Positions 50,832 to 60,740 of a stretch of 64,000 nucleotides of DNA are shown here, one piece after another. A model generated the notes under the pieces. It was not told the DNA's origin. It saw nothing but the letters and a program-made list of their open reading frames with translations, and made no database searches. Source of the DNA: Pseudomonas fulva NBRC 16637 = DSM 17717 (GTDB lineage Bacteria > Pseudomonadota > Gammaproteobacteria > Pseudomonadales > Pseudomonadaceae); assembly GCF_000730565.1 (NCBI RefSeq), contig NZ_BBIQ01000002.1, forward strand, positions 1-64,000. The letters are read 5' to 3'. The translations under genes and the position numbers were made by a program. The first letter of the stretch is position 1; every line of letters begins with the position of its first letter.

Positions 50832-51470
50832 TTGATTAGGGTCCTAGTGGTCGACGACCACGATCTGGTACGAACCGGTATTACGCGCATGCTGGCCGAC
50901 ATCGACGGCTTGCAGGTGGTAGGTGAAGGGGACTCCGGCGAATCGGCGCTCAAGCTTGCGCGCCAGCTCAAGCCAGACGTTGTGCTGATGGACGTCAAGA
51001 TGCCTGGCATCGGCGGCCTTGAGGCCACACGCAAGTTGCTGCGCAGTCACCCTGACATAAAGGTGGTGGCAGTGACCGTGTGTGAAGAAGACCCGTTCCC
51101 CACGCGCCTGCTACAAGCCGGGGCGGCCGGCTACCTGACCAAGGGGGCAGGGCTCGATGAGATGGTTCAGGCCATTCGCCTGGCATTCGCCGGCCAACGC
51201 TACATTAGCCCGCAGATCGCCCAGCAGTTGGCGCTTAAATCGTTCCAGCCACAGGGCTCGCCGTTCGATGCGTTGTCCGAGCGTGAAATCCAGATTGCCC
51301 TGATGATCGTCGGCTGCCAGAAAGTGCAGATCATTTCCGACAAGTTGTGCCTCTCACCCAAGACCGTCAATACCTACCGGTACCGGATCTTTGAAAAACT
51401 CTCGGTCACCAGTGACGTCGAACTGACATTGCTGGCCGTTCGCCACGGTATGGTTGACGCAAGCCTGTAA
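50832..51470 (+). CDS. gacA: Response regulator GacA
   Basis: 212 aa global regulator of secondary metabolism, biofilm and small RNAs rsmX/Y/Z. Receiver phospho-acceptor Asp54 (VLMDVKMPG), acidic pair DD at 8-9, Lys104 (AAGYLTKGA); LuxR/NarL-type HTH at ~150-212 ([39 protein letters not shown]). TTG 50832 is the known unusual start of gacA in Pseudomonas, with GAGGTG just upstream. Operon with uvrC, six bases apart. Confidence 0.97.
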   Translation: MIRVLVVDDHDLVRTGITRMLADIDGLQVVGEGDSGESALKLARQLKPDVVLMDVKMPGIGGLEATRKLLRSHPDIKVVAVTVCEEDPFPTRLLQAGAAGYLTKGAGLDEMVQAIRLAFAGQRYISPQIAQQLALKSFQPQGSPFDALSEREIQIALMIVGCQKVQIISDKLCLSPKTVNTYRYRIFEKLSVTSDVELTLLAVRHGMVDASL

Positions 51471-51475
51471 ACCTC

Positions 51476-53299
51476 ATGTCTGAAGTCTTTGATGCCAGCG
51501 CATTCCTGGCGACCTGCAGTGGTCGCCCGGGTGTGTACCGAATGTTCGATGCCGATACGCGGCTGCTCTACGTGGGCAAGGCCAAGAACCTCAAGAAGCG
51601 CCTTGCCAGCTATTTTCGCAAGTCCGGGCTGGCGCCCAAGACCGCTGCGCTGGTCAGCCGCATCGCTCAGGTGGAAACCACCATCACCGCCAACGAAACC
51701 GAGGCGCTGTTGCTGGAGCAGAACCTGATCAAGGAGTGGCGCCCGCCGTACAACATCCTGCTGCGTGACGACAAGTCCTACCCTTATGTATTCCTCTCCG
51801 ACGGTCAGTTTCCACGGCTTGGCATTCATCGGGGCGCGAAGAAAGCTAAGGGGCGCTACTTCGGCCCTTACCCAAGTGCCGGGGCCATCCGCGAGAGCCT
51901 GAGCGTGCTGCAGAAGACCTTTCTGGTACGGCAATGTGAGGACAGCTACTACGCCAACCGCACCCGCCCGTGCCTGCAATACCAGATCAAGCGCTGCAAG
52001 GGGCCCTGTACCGGCCTGGTCAGCGCCGAGGAATATGCCGAAGACGTGCGCCACTCGGTGATGTTCCTAGAAGGGCGCAGCCAGCAGTTGGGCAACGAGC
52101 TCAATGCCGAGATGGAAAAGGCCGCCATGGACCTCAATTTCGAAAAGGCGGCCGAACTGCGCGACCAGATTGGCCTGCTGCGCCGGGTACAGGACCAGCA
52201 ATACATCGAAGGGGGCAGCGGCGAGGTCGACGTCATCGCCGCGTTCGTCAACCCTGGTGGCGCTTGCGTCCACATGATCAGCGTCCGTGGTGGGCGTGTG
52301 CTGGGGAGCAAGAACTTCTTCCCGCAGGTCGGTATCGAGGAAGACGTCTCCGAGGTGATGGCGGCTTTCGTTTCGCAGTACTACGTCGGCAACCCGGAGC
52401 GTGAGTTGCCGGGGGAGCTGATCGTCAACGTGGTGCACGAGGACTTCGAGGCCATCACCGAAGCCCTCAACGCCCTGCGCGGCCGCGAGCTGACCATCAG
52501 TCACCGAGTGCGTGGCACCCGCGCGCGCTGGCAGCAGTTGGCAGTGACCAATGCCGAGCAGGCGCTCAACGCACGCCTGGCCAACCGCCAACACATGGCC
52601 GCACGCTTCGACGCACTGGCTCAAGTGCTGGACCTGGACGAAGTGCCGCAGCGCTTGGAGTGCTACGACATAAGCCATTCCAGTGGCGAGGCCACGGTCG
52701 CCAGCTGCGTGGTGTTCGGGCCGGAGGGGCCGATCAAGTCGGACTACCGGCGCTTCAATATCGAAGGCGTGACTGCCGGCGACGACTACGCCGCCATGCA
52801 CCAGGCCCTGACCCGTCGTTACGGGCGCATCCGTGATGGCGAAGGCAAGCTGCCGGACGTACTGCTGGTGGACGGGGGCAAGGGCCAGTTGAACATGGCG
52901 CGCGATGTGATGCAGGAGCTGGGTTTCAGTGAGCTGACCCTGCTTGGCGTGGCCAAAGGCGTTACGCGCAAGGCCGGCTTCGAAACCCTTTACCTGAACG
53001 ATGTGCACAACGAATTCACCCTCAAGGGCGATTCGCCGGCGCTGCACTTGATCCAACAGATCCGCGACGAGGCTCACCGCTTCGCGATCACCGGTCACCG
53101 TGCTCGTCGCGGCAAGGCCCGGCGAGTGTCGAGCCTGGAGGATGTGGCAGGCGTCGGGCCCAAGCGCCGGCGCGACTTGCTGAAACATTTCGGCGGCCTG
53201 CAAGAGCTCAACCGCGCCAGTGTCGACGAGATTGCCAAGGCACCGGGCATCAGTAAAAAGCTTGCCGAGTCGATTTATGCCAGCCTGCATAGCGAGTAG
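51476..53299 (+). CDS. uvrC: Excinuclease ABC subunit C
   Basis: 607 aa nucleotide-excision-repair nuclease. GIY-YIG domain at residues ~15-95 ([25 protein letters not shown]), UVR domain ~200-235 that binds UvrB, RNase H-like 5' incision domain at ~375-540 ([25 protein letters not shown]) and a C-terminal helix-hairpin-helix pair ([19 protein letters not shown] ... [16 protein letters not shown]). Length equals E. coli UvrC (610). Confidence 0.97.
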   Translation: MSEVFDASAFLATCSGRPGVYRMFDADTRLLYVGKAKNLKKRLASYFRKSGLAPKTAALVSRIAQVETTITANETEALLLEQNLIKEWRPPYNILLRDDKSYPYVFLSDGQFPRLGIHRGAKKAKGRYFGPYPSAGAIRESLSVLQKTFLVRQCEDSYYANRTRPCLQYQIKRCKGPCTGLVSAEEYAEDVRHSVMFLEGRSQQLGNELNAEMEKAAMDLNFEKAAELRDQIGLLRRVQDQQYIEGGSGEVDVIAAFVNPGGACVHMISVRGGRVLGSKNFFPQVGIEEDVSEVMAAFVSQYYVGNPERELPGELIVNVVHEDFEAITEALNALRGRELTISHRVRGTRARWQQLAVTNAEQALNARLANRQHMAARFDALAQVLDLDEVPQRLECYDISHSSGEATVASCVVFGPEGPIKSDYRRFNIEGVTAGDDYAAMHQALTRRYGRIRDGEGKLPDVLLVDGGKGQLNMARDVMQELGFSELTLLGVAKGVTRKAGFETLYLNDVHNEFTLKGDSPALHLIQQIRDEAHRFAITGHRARRGKARRVSSLEDVAGVGPKRRRDLLKHFGGLQELNRASVDEIAKAPGISKKLAESIYASLHSE

Positions 53300-53332
53300 A
53301 ATGCCGGGTTCAACCCGCAGCCAGTCGTACCG

Positions 53333-53893
53333 ATGAATATTCCAAACCTGCTCACCGTTCTACGCGTTCTGCTCATCCCGATTTTCATCCTGCTGTTCTA
53401 CATGCCGTTCCACTGGAGCTACATGGCCGCCAGCAGCGTATTCGCCGTCGCCGCCGCCACCGACTGGCTGGATGGTTACCTGGCGCGTCGGTTGCAGCAG
53501 AGCACCCCGTTCGGTGCGTTCCTGGACCCGGTGGCCGACAAGCTGATGGTCGCCGTTGCGCTGGTACTGCTGGTGCAAACCCACGCCAACTTCTGGCTCA
53601 CATTGCCCGCTGCAGTCATCATCGGTCGCGAGATCGTGGTGTCGGCGCTGCGCGAGTGGATGGCCGAGCTGGGCGCGCGGGCCCATGTGGCCGTGTCCAA
53701 CCTGGGCAAGTGGAAGACGGCTGCACAGATGCTGGCGTTGGTGATCCTGCTGGGCAATCCGCCAGCGGTGACTTTCTGGGTCATTCTGGGTTACGGGTTA
53801 TTGTTAGTGGCAGCGGGTTTGACCCTCTGGTCGATGGTGCACTACCTGGTGGCCGCCTGGCCGCACCTGCGCGAAGGCTCGGAGCAGAAATAA
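53333..53893 (+). CDS. pgsA: CDP-diacylglycerol-glycerol-3-phosphate 3-phosphatidyltransferase
   Basis: 186 aa inner-membrane enzyme that makes phosphatidylglycerol phosphate. The CDP-alcohol phosphotransferase motif D-x2-D-G-x2-A-R-x8-G-x3-D-x3-D is intact at residues ~42-66 (starting DWLDG). About six helices. Follows uvrC by 33 bases, as usual in Pseudomonas. Confidence 0.96.
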   Translation: MNIPNLLTVLRVLLIPIFILLFYMPFHWSYMAASSVFAVAAATDWLDGYLARRLQQSTPFGAFLDPVADKLMVAVALVLLVQTHANFWLTLPAAVIIGREIVVSALREWMAELGARAHVAVSNLGKWKTAAQMLALVILLGNPPAVTFWVILGYGLLLVAAGLTLWSMVHYLVAAWPHLREGSEQK

Positions 53894-53914
53894 AAGTTTT
53901 TTTGAATCAAGGGG

Positions 53915-53942
53915 TTGACGCGGTTTTGGATATCGCTAAAAT
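53915..53942 (+). promoter_or_regulatory. Promoter of tRNA-Gly
   Basis: TTGACG (53915-53920) with TAAAAT (53937-53942), 16-base spacing; start expected near 53949, nine bases before the mature tRNA. Confidence 0.7.
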
Positions 53943-53957
53943 GGCACCCATCACGAC

Positions 53958-54033
<76 letters not shown>

Positions 54034-54075
54034 AATATCGATCTACAGAGTTCCATGGAAGTCTGTAAGTCATTG

Positions 54076-54101
54076 AAAAAAGACGCTTAGGCGTCTTTTT
54101 T
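54076..54101. terminator. Intrinsic terminator after tRNA-Gly
   Basis: AAAAAAGACGC (54076-54086) and GCGTCTTTTTT (54091-54101) form a perfect 11-base stem with loop TTAG and built-in T-tracts on both strands. Confidence 0.88.
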
Positions 54102-54269
54102 CGTTTCAGTCAAAGCCGCGCCGATCCATGGGCATCCGGACTTTTTTAGTCCACAAATTAGTCCATGAAATTCGGACTCTCACTGTGGCGGTTTGTGCTG
54201 GAGAGGAGCGTCGAGCGTCACGAGCATCTAGCCCTGAATTTCATGTTCAGGAGCTCGTACATCGCACTT

Positions 54270-55188
54270 TGAGATGCAACCTTTCGCCAAGCCAATTCCA
54301 CCGGCAAGGACTACACCCTCGGAAATAGCGACGGCCTGTCACTTGGCGTGAGCGGGCTGGCGGTAAATCTTGGCACTTTCGCTATTCATGGGCTGGCAAG
54401 CAAAAACGCATGCCCCTCGGTACCTACCCCGAAGTCGGCCTGGGCAGGCACGCTCACTGCGCGACGAAGCGCGGCGGCTGATCGCCCCAGATGCCAATCC
54501 CTGTATGCACCGGCCCCACCAGCGCCACACCCACAACCTCGCAGAGCAAAACACCTTCCAGGCGATGTACGGCTTGTGATTCAAGCACCGCAGTGGTGTG
54601 CTCAAGAAGGGCCTGCAGAGCACGCTGTAGCAGATCCAGCGCATCTTTGATAACTACGTGTTGCCTGTAGTGGGCAAATTTTCCATCTTTGCGGTCAAGC
54701 GGCATGACCTGCTGGAAGTGCTGGCCAAGATCGAGCGGCGCCGAGCTTACACCGTGGCCGAGAAGGTCCGGATGTGGTTCAAGCAGCTGTTTCGCTTCGC
54801 TTCGGTCAAAGCACCAGGGCTGGAGCAGAACCCTGCGCCGGATCTCGATGTGCTGGTCGCGCCTAAGCCGGCTGTGGTCCACAACCCCTTGCTGCGGGTG
54901 TCAGAGCTTCCTGGACTGTTTGAGGCTGTCGGGGGTACGGTGGTGCATTGCAGATCCGTCTAGGCTTGCGCCTGCTGTCACTGACGGGCGTGCGCACCAG
55001 CGAGCTGCGTCTGGCCACCCCGGATCAGTTCGACCTGCGGCGGGGGCCTATGGACGATTCCGCCCGAAGTGGTCAAACAGTTGCAGCTTGAAATGCGCAA
55101 GGAAGGCCGTCGTAACCAACAAACTACGCCTTACTCCGTGCCACTGTCCAGGCAGGCGAAGGACGTTGTTCGGCAGTTGCTGCAGTAG
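54270..55188 (+). pseudogene. Decayed P4-type tyrosine integrase
   Basis: Pieces of one tyrosine recombinase can be joined across frames: TGKDYTLGNSDGLSLGV (from ~54300), then after a shift KSWHFRYSWAGKQKRMPLGTYPEVGL (~54365-54440), then after another shift ARSLRDEARRLIAPDANPCMHR. In-frame stops TGA 54577-54579 and TAG 54628-54630 replace what are usually Trp and Gln codons. The frame continues as FSIFAVKRHDLLEVLAKIERR, shifts again near 54945 (LGLRLLSLTGVRTSELRLATPDQF) and near 55045 (PPEVVKQLQLEMRKEGRR), and ends at a stop at 55186-55188. The catalytic H-R-Y part is missing. So at least four frameshifts, two nonsense codons and a 3' truncation: a dead integrase beside its likely tRNA-Gly target. 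54102-54270 holds no gene. Confidence 0.85.
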
Positions 55189-55215
55189 ATTACGGCCGCC
55201 ACAGAAATACGACCC

Positions 55216-56136
55216 TCAAGGCACCGCCGAAAAAACCGACCCCGTGATGCGCTCACTCAGCAATTCCAACGCACGGATACCTGCCAGTGAATTGCCAGAA
55301 GCGTTGAGCGCTGGCGACCAGACGCAGATGCTGTACCGCCCGGGGACCACTGCCACGATGCCACCGCCCACGCCACTCTTGCCCGGCAGGCCCACGCGAT
55401 AGGCGAAATTGCCGGCTTCGTCGTACAGGCCGCTGGTGGCCATGATCGCGTTCACCTGCTGGGCCTGACGTGCGCTGAGCACGTGTTCACCGCTGTGGGG
55501 GCAATAGCCGCTGTTGGCCAGAAACGCAAAGCCCCGGGCCACGTCGACGCAGTTCATCGACAGCGCGCAGTGATGGAAGTAGCTGCTCAGCACGGCGTCC
55601 ACGTCGTTATGAAAGTTACCAAACGCAGTCATCAGCCAGGCCATCGCGGCATTGCGCGCGCGGTGCTGGTATTCGGACTCGGCCACCACCGTGTCGCTGA
55701 CGATGCGCGGGTTGCCAGCCAGGCGGCGAACGAAGTCGCGCATCGACAGGGCAGGGGTGGCGAAGCGTGACTGGTTGATGTCGCAGATGACCAGTGCGCC
55801 GGCATTGATGAACGGGTTGCGCGGACGACCCTTTTCCACCTCCAGCTGCACCAGCGAGTTGAAGGCCTGGCCCGAGGGCTCGTAGCCCAAGCGCGACCAG
55901 ATGTCTTCGCCGCTATGGTTGATCGCCTGGACCAGGCTGAACACCTTGGAAATGCTCTGAATAGAGAAGGGCGTGTAGGCATCGCCTGCGCAGTGCAACT
56001 GGCCATCAAGGCCCTGCACTGCGATGCCAAGCTGGTTAGGGTCGACCTGGGCCAGGGCAGGGATGTATTGCGCGACCTGACCCTGGCTTAGCAGTGGGCG
56101 CACCTGGTCGAGAATCTCTTGCAGCATGTCTTGCAT
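55216..56136 (-). CDS. glsB: Glutaminase (serine-dependent)
   Basis: 306 aa cytosolic enzyme converting glutamine to glutamate and ammonia. Beta-lactamase-like fold with S-x-x-K catalytic pair S61-K64 ([10 protein letters not shown]), and [12 protein letters not shown] and [14 protein letters not shown] motifs. Length matches E. coli GlsB (308). ATG 56136 has AAGG about eight bases upstream. Its 3' end is 27 bases from the integrase remnant, so it lies at the junction of the former insertion. Confidence 0.93.
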   Translation of the reverse strand: MQDMLQEILDQVRPLLSQGQVAQYIPALAQVDPNQLGIAVQGLDGQLHCAGDAYTPFSIQSISKVFSLVQAINHSGEDIWSRLGYEPSGQAFNSLVQLEVEKGRPRNPFINAGALVICDINQSRFATPALSMRDFVRRLAGNPRIVSDTVVAESEYQHRARNAAMAWLMTAFGNFHNDVDAVLSSYFHHCALSMNCVDVARGFAFLANSGYCPHSGEHVLSARQAQQVNAIMATSGLYDEAGNFAYRVGLPGKSGVGGGIVAVVPGRYSICVWSPALNASGNSLAGIRALELLSERITGSVFSAVP

Positions 56137-56234
56137 CGCGACGGCCTTGGGAAGGAGGAAGGATGGGTCTCAGACGCTGCGGCACGCCGTCAGGGCACGC
56201 CTTCTACCCACATGCCCTGGCCGAGCGTCGAAGC

Positions 56235-57029
56235 TTAGTGAGCCGAGTGCGGCAGTGGGGTCAGGCCGCTTTTCTCGATAGCGGCGTCCGCCTGGGCAGA
56301 GGCCATGTAATCAAGCAGCGCCTGGGCCGCCGCCCGGTGCTGGCTGTTGGCAACCACCGCACCCGAATACATCGTCATCTTTTGCCCCTCGGCCGGGATC
56401 AGCCCCACGATGTCGATGCCGGGCACCGGCTTAAGCTCGCTCAGCTGCTGGAACCCGATGGCTGCCTCACCGCGTGCGACCACCTTGCCGACGGGTTCGG
56501 CAGGGATCATATGGGCTTTGTGGGCGAAGCCTTCGCCCAGGTTCATGCTCGGGAACAGGGTCTTTGACAGGTAGACCCCGCTGGCGCTGTCGGAGTAGGC
56601 GACCGAAGGGCTATCCAGCAGCACCTGACGCAACTCGCCCATCGTGCCGATAGCCGGCTTGGGCTCGCCTTTGCGCACGGCCATGGCGATGAACGACTTG
56701 CCCAGGTCGATGCGGCTTGCCTGGTCGGCCTTGCCGTCGGCAACCAGCTTGTCCAACGCCGAGCCCACCATCAGCACCACATCGGCCGGCTCGCCACGTT
56801 TCAGCCGGTTCGGGATGGCTTGCGGGGTCTGGCCCATCGATGGCGCGGCAAGCACGTTCAGCTTTACCCCGTAGGTGTGTTCATAGGCAGGTGCAACGCC
56901 GCGGATGGCACCCATGATGCCGCCGGAGCTGAGCACGGTCAGCGTGGTGGCCTGGTCATGGGTGGGTTCTGCGGCAGAGCAGGCAAAGGTGGCGACCAGC
57001 AGTGCCGTGCAGGACAGCGTTTTCAGCAT
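56235..57029 (-). CDS. ModA-like periplasmic protein, candidate aconitate isomerase
   Basis: 264 aa. Signal peptide residues 1-20 (TLSCTALLVATFACSAAEP). The mature protein has the type-2 periplasmic binding fold of ModA (LTVLSSGGIMGAIRGVAPAYE ... GEPADVVLMVGSALDKL ... PSVAYSDSASGVYL). No modB/modC genes adjoin, so a molybdate importer is unlikely. The aconitate isomerase described from Pseudomonas sp. WU-0701 is a ~262-aa ModA-like protein with a 22-residue signal peptide; size, fold and neighbours (PrpF-type isomerase, CitMHS symporter, porin) fit. CTGGAG seven bases before ATG 57029. Same strand as, and 80 bases downstream of, the LysR gene. Confidence 0.6.
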   Translation of the reverse strand: MLKTLSCTALLVATFACSAAEPTHDQATTLTVLSSGGIMGAIRGVAPAYEHTYGVKLNVLAAPSMGQTPQAIPNRLKRGEPADVVLMVGSALDKLVADGKADQASRIDLGKSFIAMAVRKGEPKPAIGTMGELRQVLLDSPSVAYSDSASGVYLSKTLFPSMNLGEGFAHKAHMIPAEPVGKVVARGEAAIGFQQLSELKPVPGIDIVGLIPAEGQKMTMYSGAVVANSQHRAAAQALLDYMASAQADAAIEKSGLTPLPHSAH

Positions 57030-57109
57030 GGGATACTCCAGATAAAACGGGCAGCTTATTGGCAGCCTGGCCCGGCGCTAAATTAAGCGGCGTTAAGAAT
57101 GTTTCATGC

Positions 57110-58003
57110 TCACCGGTTCGGCCATTTCTCCAGCAGGATCGACACGAACTTCTCTGCCGCCGGCGACAGCGAGGCGCCGCGGCGGTAGACCAGACCCAAG
57201 GTGCGGGTCACCTCCGGCTCGATCAACGGCACGCTTACCAGGGTCGGGTGGTCTGCACTGGGCATGGCCAGGCTAGGCATGGCCGAGACGCCAAGGCCGG
57301 CCTCGACCATGCCCAACGACGTGGACAGGTGCTGCACTTCGTAGAACCATTTCGGCCGCAGGTTCAGCCCGGCCAGGGCGTGGTCGAGCAGCATGCGGTT
57401 GCCGCTCAATCGACCCACGCCGATCAAACGGTAGTCGGCAAGCTCGGTCCAGGTCACCGCATCGCGGTTCGCTAGAGGGTGATCGCGCCGGCAGGCCAGC
57501 ACGAAGTGCTCCTGCACCAACGACACGAACTCGATGTCCGGGTGCTGGCCGCTCATCATGTTGATGCCAAAATCGGCTTCACCCCGCAGCACGGCCTCCA
57601 GGCCATCATTGGCGCTCAGGTCCAACAGACGAATGCGGATCTTGGGGTATTGGTCGTTGTAGTCGCGGATCACCGACGGCAGGAAATAGAACGCTGCAGT
57701 CGGGATACAGGCCAGCGTCACCTGCCCGGTCTGACGCTCGGCCAACTCCCGGATACTGAGAATCGAATCCTCGAAGTCGTCCAGCAAGCGCCTGGCCTTG
57801 GGCAGAAAATCACGGCCCACGCTGGTCAGGCTGACGCGGCGCGTAGTGCGCTCCAGCAGCGACGTGCCCAGACCTTCTTCTAGCTTCTTGATCCGTCGAC
57901 TCAGAGCCGGTTGGGACAGGTGTAATACCTCGGCAGCCTCGTGAAAGCTCCCAAGTTCGGCGATTTTGACGAAAGATCGTATGTCTTGAAGCTCATATTC
58001 CAC
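57110..58003 (-). CDS. LysR-family transcriptional regulator
   Basis: 297 aa. N-terminal winged HTH at residues 1-62 (LQDIRSFVKIAELGSFHEAAEVLHLSQPALSRRIKKLEE), then the two-lobed effector domain. Start is GTG 58003, with an excellent ribosome site AGGAGGTGA six bases before it. Divergent from the PrpF-type gene; the 147-base gap holds a palindrome. Probably activates the rightward tricarboxylate operon and the ModA-like gene. Confidence 0.92.
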   Translation of the reverse strand: MEYELQDIRSFVKIAELGSFHEAAEVLHLSQPALSRRIKKLEEGLGTSLLERTTRRVSLTSVGRDFLPKARRLLDDFEDSILSIRELAERQTGQVTLACIPTAAFYFLPSVIRDYNDQYPKIRIRLLDLSANDGLEAVLRGEADFGINMMSGQHPDIEFVSLVQEHFVLACRRDHPLANRDAVTWTELADYRLIGVGRLSGNRMLLDHALAGLNLRPKWFYEVQHLSTSLGMVEAGLGVSAMPSLAMPSADHPTLVSVPLIEPEVTRTLGLVYRRGASLSPAAEKFVSILLEKWPNR

Positions 58004-58029
58004 CAGTCACCTCCTCACCAAAAATGCCT

Positions 58030-58055
58030 ATTATTGTTTTGTGAAACGGAATAAT
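58030..58055. promoter_or_regulatory. Candidate LysR operator
   Basis: ATTATT (58030-58035) and AATAAT (58050-58055) form an inverted repeat with 14 bases between, 27 bases upstream of the LysR start and about 95 upstream of the PrpF-type gene. Placement between divergent genes and AT-rich arms fit a LysR site; identity is inference. Confidence 0.5.
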
Positions 58056-58150
58056 CACTACGATATTTGCATTGGAATGATTTATCCATCCCTGTCACTC
58101 TTTTGCTCACGGCATCAATGATGTCCATTGATCAACAAGAGTGCGAAATC

Positions 58151-59230
58151 ATGCAACGAATTCCTTGCGTACTCATGCGCGGCGGCACCTCCAAGGGGCC
58201 GTTTTTCCATGCGTGGGACTTGCCTGCCAATGTGGTCGAGCGCGATGAATTGCTCATCGACCTGATGGGGTCCGGTCATGAGCTGGAAATCGACGGTATC
58301 GGTGGCGGCAGCCCGCAGACCAGCAAGGTCGCGATCATCAGCCCGTCGCTGCATGCCGACGCCGACGTCGATTACCTGTTCGTGCAGGTGATGGTCGCCC
58401 AGCGCCGCGTGGACACTGCGCCCAACTGCGGCAACATGCTGTGCGCGGTCGGCCCCTTCGCCATCGAGCAGGGGCTGGTCAAGGGCCAGGAAGGCAAGAC
58501 CTTGGTGCGCATCCGTAACCTGAACACTGGCACCTTCGTCAACTCGCTGGTGGAAACCCCAGGTGGCATCGTGCGCTATGAAGGGCGTACCGCCATCGAT
58601 GGCGTGCCGGGCACCGCCGCGCCGGTGCACCTGACCTTCCTCGATGCGGTTGGCAGCAAGACCGGCAAGCTCTTTCCTACCGGGCAAGCCAAGGATGTGA
58701 TCGATGGCGTGCCGATGACCTGTATCGACATGGCCATGCCCATGATGGTCATCCAGGCCAGTGACCTGGGCATGACCGGCGCCGAAACGCCCGACGAGCT
58801 CGACGCCAACGGCCCTCTGCTCAAGCGCCTTGAAGCGCTGCGGCTCAAAGCCGGCAAGGCCATGGGCCTGGGCGATGTCAGCGGCATGGTGATACCCAAG
58901 CCAGTGCTGGTGTCCAAGCCGCGCTACGACGGCACGCTCCAGGTGCGCTACTTCATGCCGCACAATTGCCACCGTGCCCTGGCGATCACGGGTGCTGTAG
59001 GGCTGGCCACTGCCTGTGTCAGCCCTGGCAGCGTCATTGTGGATCTGCTGGGTGAACACGCCCTGGAATTGAGCCAGGTTCGCCTTGAGCATCCAAGCGG
59101 TGGCATCGACGTCGCGTTGTCACGCAGCGGCGCCGATGGCAAGACCTTGCAAGCCTCGGTGGTACGTACTGCCCGGCGGCTGTTTTCAGGATTCGTCTAC
59201 GCGCCTACCTTGCGCAGGTTGGCTGGCTAG
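58151..59230 (+). CDS. PrpF/GalD-family isomerase (4-oxalomesaconate tautomerase or aconitate isomerase type)
   Basis: 359 aa. Start of the family motif LMRGGTSKGPFF (residues ~8-19), then DGIGGGSPQTSKVAII and CGNMLCAVGPFAIE, with the paired catalytic Cys/Lys region; C-terminal LEHPSGGIDVALSRSGADG. The family includes PrpF (2-methyl-aconitate isomerase) and GalD/LigU (4-oxalomesaconate tautomerase). No gallate genes are adjacent; tricarboxylate transporters are. ATG 58151 begins the conserved part; an ATG at 58118 is possible but without ribosome site. Confidence 0.85.
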   Translation: MQRIPCVLMRGGTSKGPFFHAWDLPANVVERDELLIDLMGSGHELEIDGIGGGSPQTSKVAIISPSLHADADVDYLFVQVMVAQRRVDTAPNCGNMLCAVGPFAIEQGLVKGQEGKTLVRIRNLNTGTFVNSLVETPGGIVRYEGRTAIDGVPGTAAPVHLTFLDAVGSKTGKLFPTGQAKDVIDGVPMTCIDMAMPMMVIQASDLGMTGAETPDELDANGPLLKRLEALRLKAGKAMGLGDVSGMVIPKPVLVSKPRYDGTLQVRYFMPHNCHRALAITGAVGLATACVSPGSVIVDLLGEHALELSQVRLEHPSGGIDVALSRSGADGKTLQASVVRTARRLFSGFVYAPTLRRLAG

Positions 59231-59302
59231 CCACCTGCATGGATTGACCGCGGCACCTTGCAACAAGCGCATCCGCACAATATGAACAATGGGTGATGCC
59301 TC

Positions 59303-60622
59303 ATGAAACTTGCCAAATCGCTGTACTTCCAGATCCTCTGCGCCGTCCTGCTGGGTGTAGTGGTCGGTCACTTCTGGGCGCAACAGGCCGTTGCGCTCAA
59401 ACCTCTGGGCGATGCCTTCATCAAGCTGGTCAAGATGATGATCGCGCCCGTGGTGTTCTGCACCATCGTCACTGGTATAGCCGGCATGACCGACAAGCGC
59501 TCGCTCGGGCGCCTGATGAGCAAGACACTGCTGCTGTTCCTGGGGCTGACCATCGTCAGCCTGATCATCGGCCTGGCCGCGGTGTACCTGTTCAAGCCAG
59601 GGGTCGGCATGAACATCGACCCGGCCACCCTGAGCACCGAAGGGTTGACCCAGTTCACCGCCTCGGCCGCCAAGCTGGGCGTGGTGGACTTCTTCATGCA
59701 CATCATCCCGGACACCTTCATGGGGGCGTTCAACAAGGGTGAAGTGCTGCCGGTGCTGTTCATCGCCGTGCTCAGCGGGTTCGCGCTGTCGTCCATGGGC
59801 GAGAAGGGCAAGCCGGTGCTGGATGTGCTGGAAGCGGTCTCGACCATGGTGTTCCGCATCTTCGGCTACCTCATGCGTTTCGCACCGGTCGGTGCGTTCG
59901 GGGCCCTGGCGTTCACGGTCGGGCAGTACGGGGTGACCTCGCTGGGGTCGCTCGCCAAGCTGATCGGCACGCTCTACATCGCCTGTGCGTTCTTCGTGCT
60001 GGTCGTGCTGGGCGGCATCTGCCGCGCCCATGGTTTCAGCCTGTGGAAGCTGCTGCGCTATTTCCGCGAAGAGTTCCTGGTGGTACTGGGCACTTCTTCC
60101 ACGGAACCGGTGTTGCCGCGCATGCTGGAGAAGCTGGAAAAGCTTGGCTGCAAGAAGGGGGTCGTTGGCCTGGTACTGCCCACCGGCTACTCGTTCAACC
60201 TCGACGGCACGGCGATCTACTTGTCTTTGGCCGCCGTGTTCATTGCCCAGGCCTGCAACATCGACCTGAGCCTGGGCCAGGTGGTGACCATGCTGGCGAT
60301 CATGCTGCTGTCGTCAAAAGGCGCAGCGGGCGTGACCGGCAGCGGCTTCGTGGCCTTGGCTTCGACCCTGACCGTTGTCCATGACATTCCGCTGGCAGGC
60401 CTGGCCCTGCTGATCGGTATCGACCGCTTCATGTCCGAAGCCCGCGCCCTCACGAGCCTTGCCAGCAATGCCGTGGCCACCGTGGTGGTGTCGATTTCCG
60501 AGAATGCGTGTGACAAGCAGGTTCTGCTCAGTCGCCTCAATGGCGAGCCTGTGGTCGAGCAGGCACCGGCCACGGTAGGCCCCGACGCCGCCTGGGTCGC
60601 CAAGCCAGGCCACCACGGCTAA
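59303..60622 (+). CDS. Dicarboxylate/cation symporter (DctA family, DAACS)
   Basis: 439 aa, about eight helices and two re-entrant loops. Signature motifs: SLAAVFIAQACNID, MLLSSKGAAGVTGSGFVAL and the substrate-binding C-terminal segment DRFMSEARALTSLASNAVATVVV. Close to DctA (C4-dicarboxylate:Na/H symport). Lies between the isomerase and CitMHS genes. Confidence 0.92.
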   Translation: MKLAKSLYFQILCAVLLGVVVGHFWAQQAVALKPLGDAFIKLVKMMIAPVVFCTIVTGIAGMTDKRSLGRLMSKTLLLFLGLTIVSLIIGLAAVYLFKPGVGMNIDPATLSTEGLTQFTASAAKLGVVDFFMHIIPDTFMGAFNKGEVLPVLFIAVLSGFALSSMGEKGKPVLDVLEAVSTMVFRIFGYLMRFAPVGAFGALAFTVGQYGVTSLGSLAKLIGTLYIACAFFVLVVLGGICRAHGFSLWKLLRYFREEFLVVLGTSSTEPVLPRMLEKLEKLGCKKGVVGLVLPTGYSFNLDGTAIYLSLAAVFIAQACNIDLSLGQVVTMLAIMLLSSKGAAGVTGSGFVALASTLTVVHDIPLAGLALLIGIDRFMSEARALTSLASNAVATVVVSISENACDKQVLLSRLNGEPVVEQAPATVGPDAAWVAKPGHHG

Positions 60623-60656
60623 GACGTCCGCTACACCCTGAACTCAAAACGCAGCA

Positions 60657-60682
60657 ACCCGCGTGCAGGAACGCGCGCGGGT
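60657..60682 (+). other. Intercistronic hairpin between the two symporter genes
   Basis: ACCCGCGTGC (60657-60666) pairs with GCGCGCGGGT (60673-60682), 10 pairs with one wobble and a 6-base loop. No T-tract; possibly an RNA-processing or partial termination element that sets unequal expression. Confidence 0.5.
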
Positions 60683-60740
60683 AGGGGGCTCGTCTGCGCC
60701 ATCGGCGGCCCAACCCGGATAAAAACAAGAGAGAAAAGCC

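Noticed and set aside
56235..57029. Molybdate ABC transporter binding protein
   Set aside because: No modB or modC next to it and the neighbours are tricarboxylate genes; the ModA-like fold is better explained by aconitate isomerase, though not proven.
58151..59230. GalD of a gallate-degradation operon
   Set aside because: Same protein family, but no gallate dioxygenase, hydratase or aldolase genes are nearby; the context is tricarboxylate transport.
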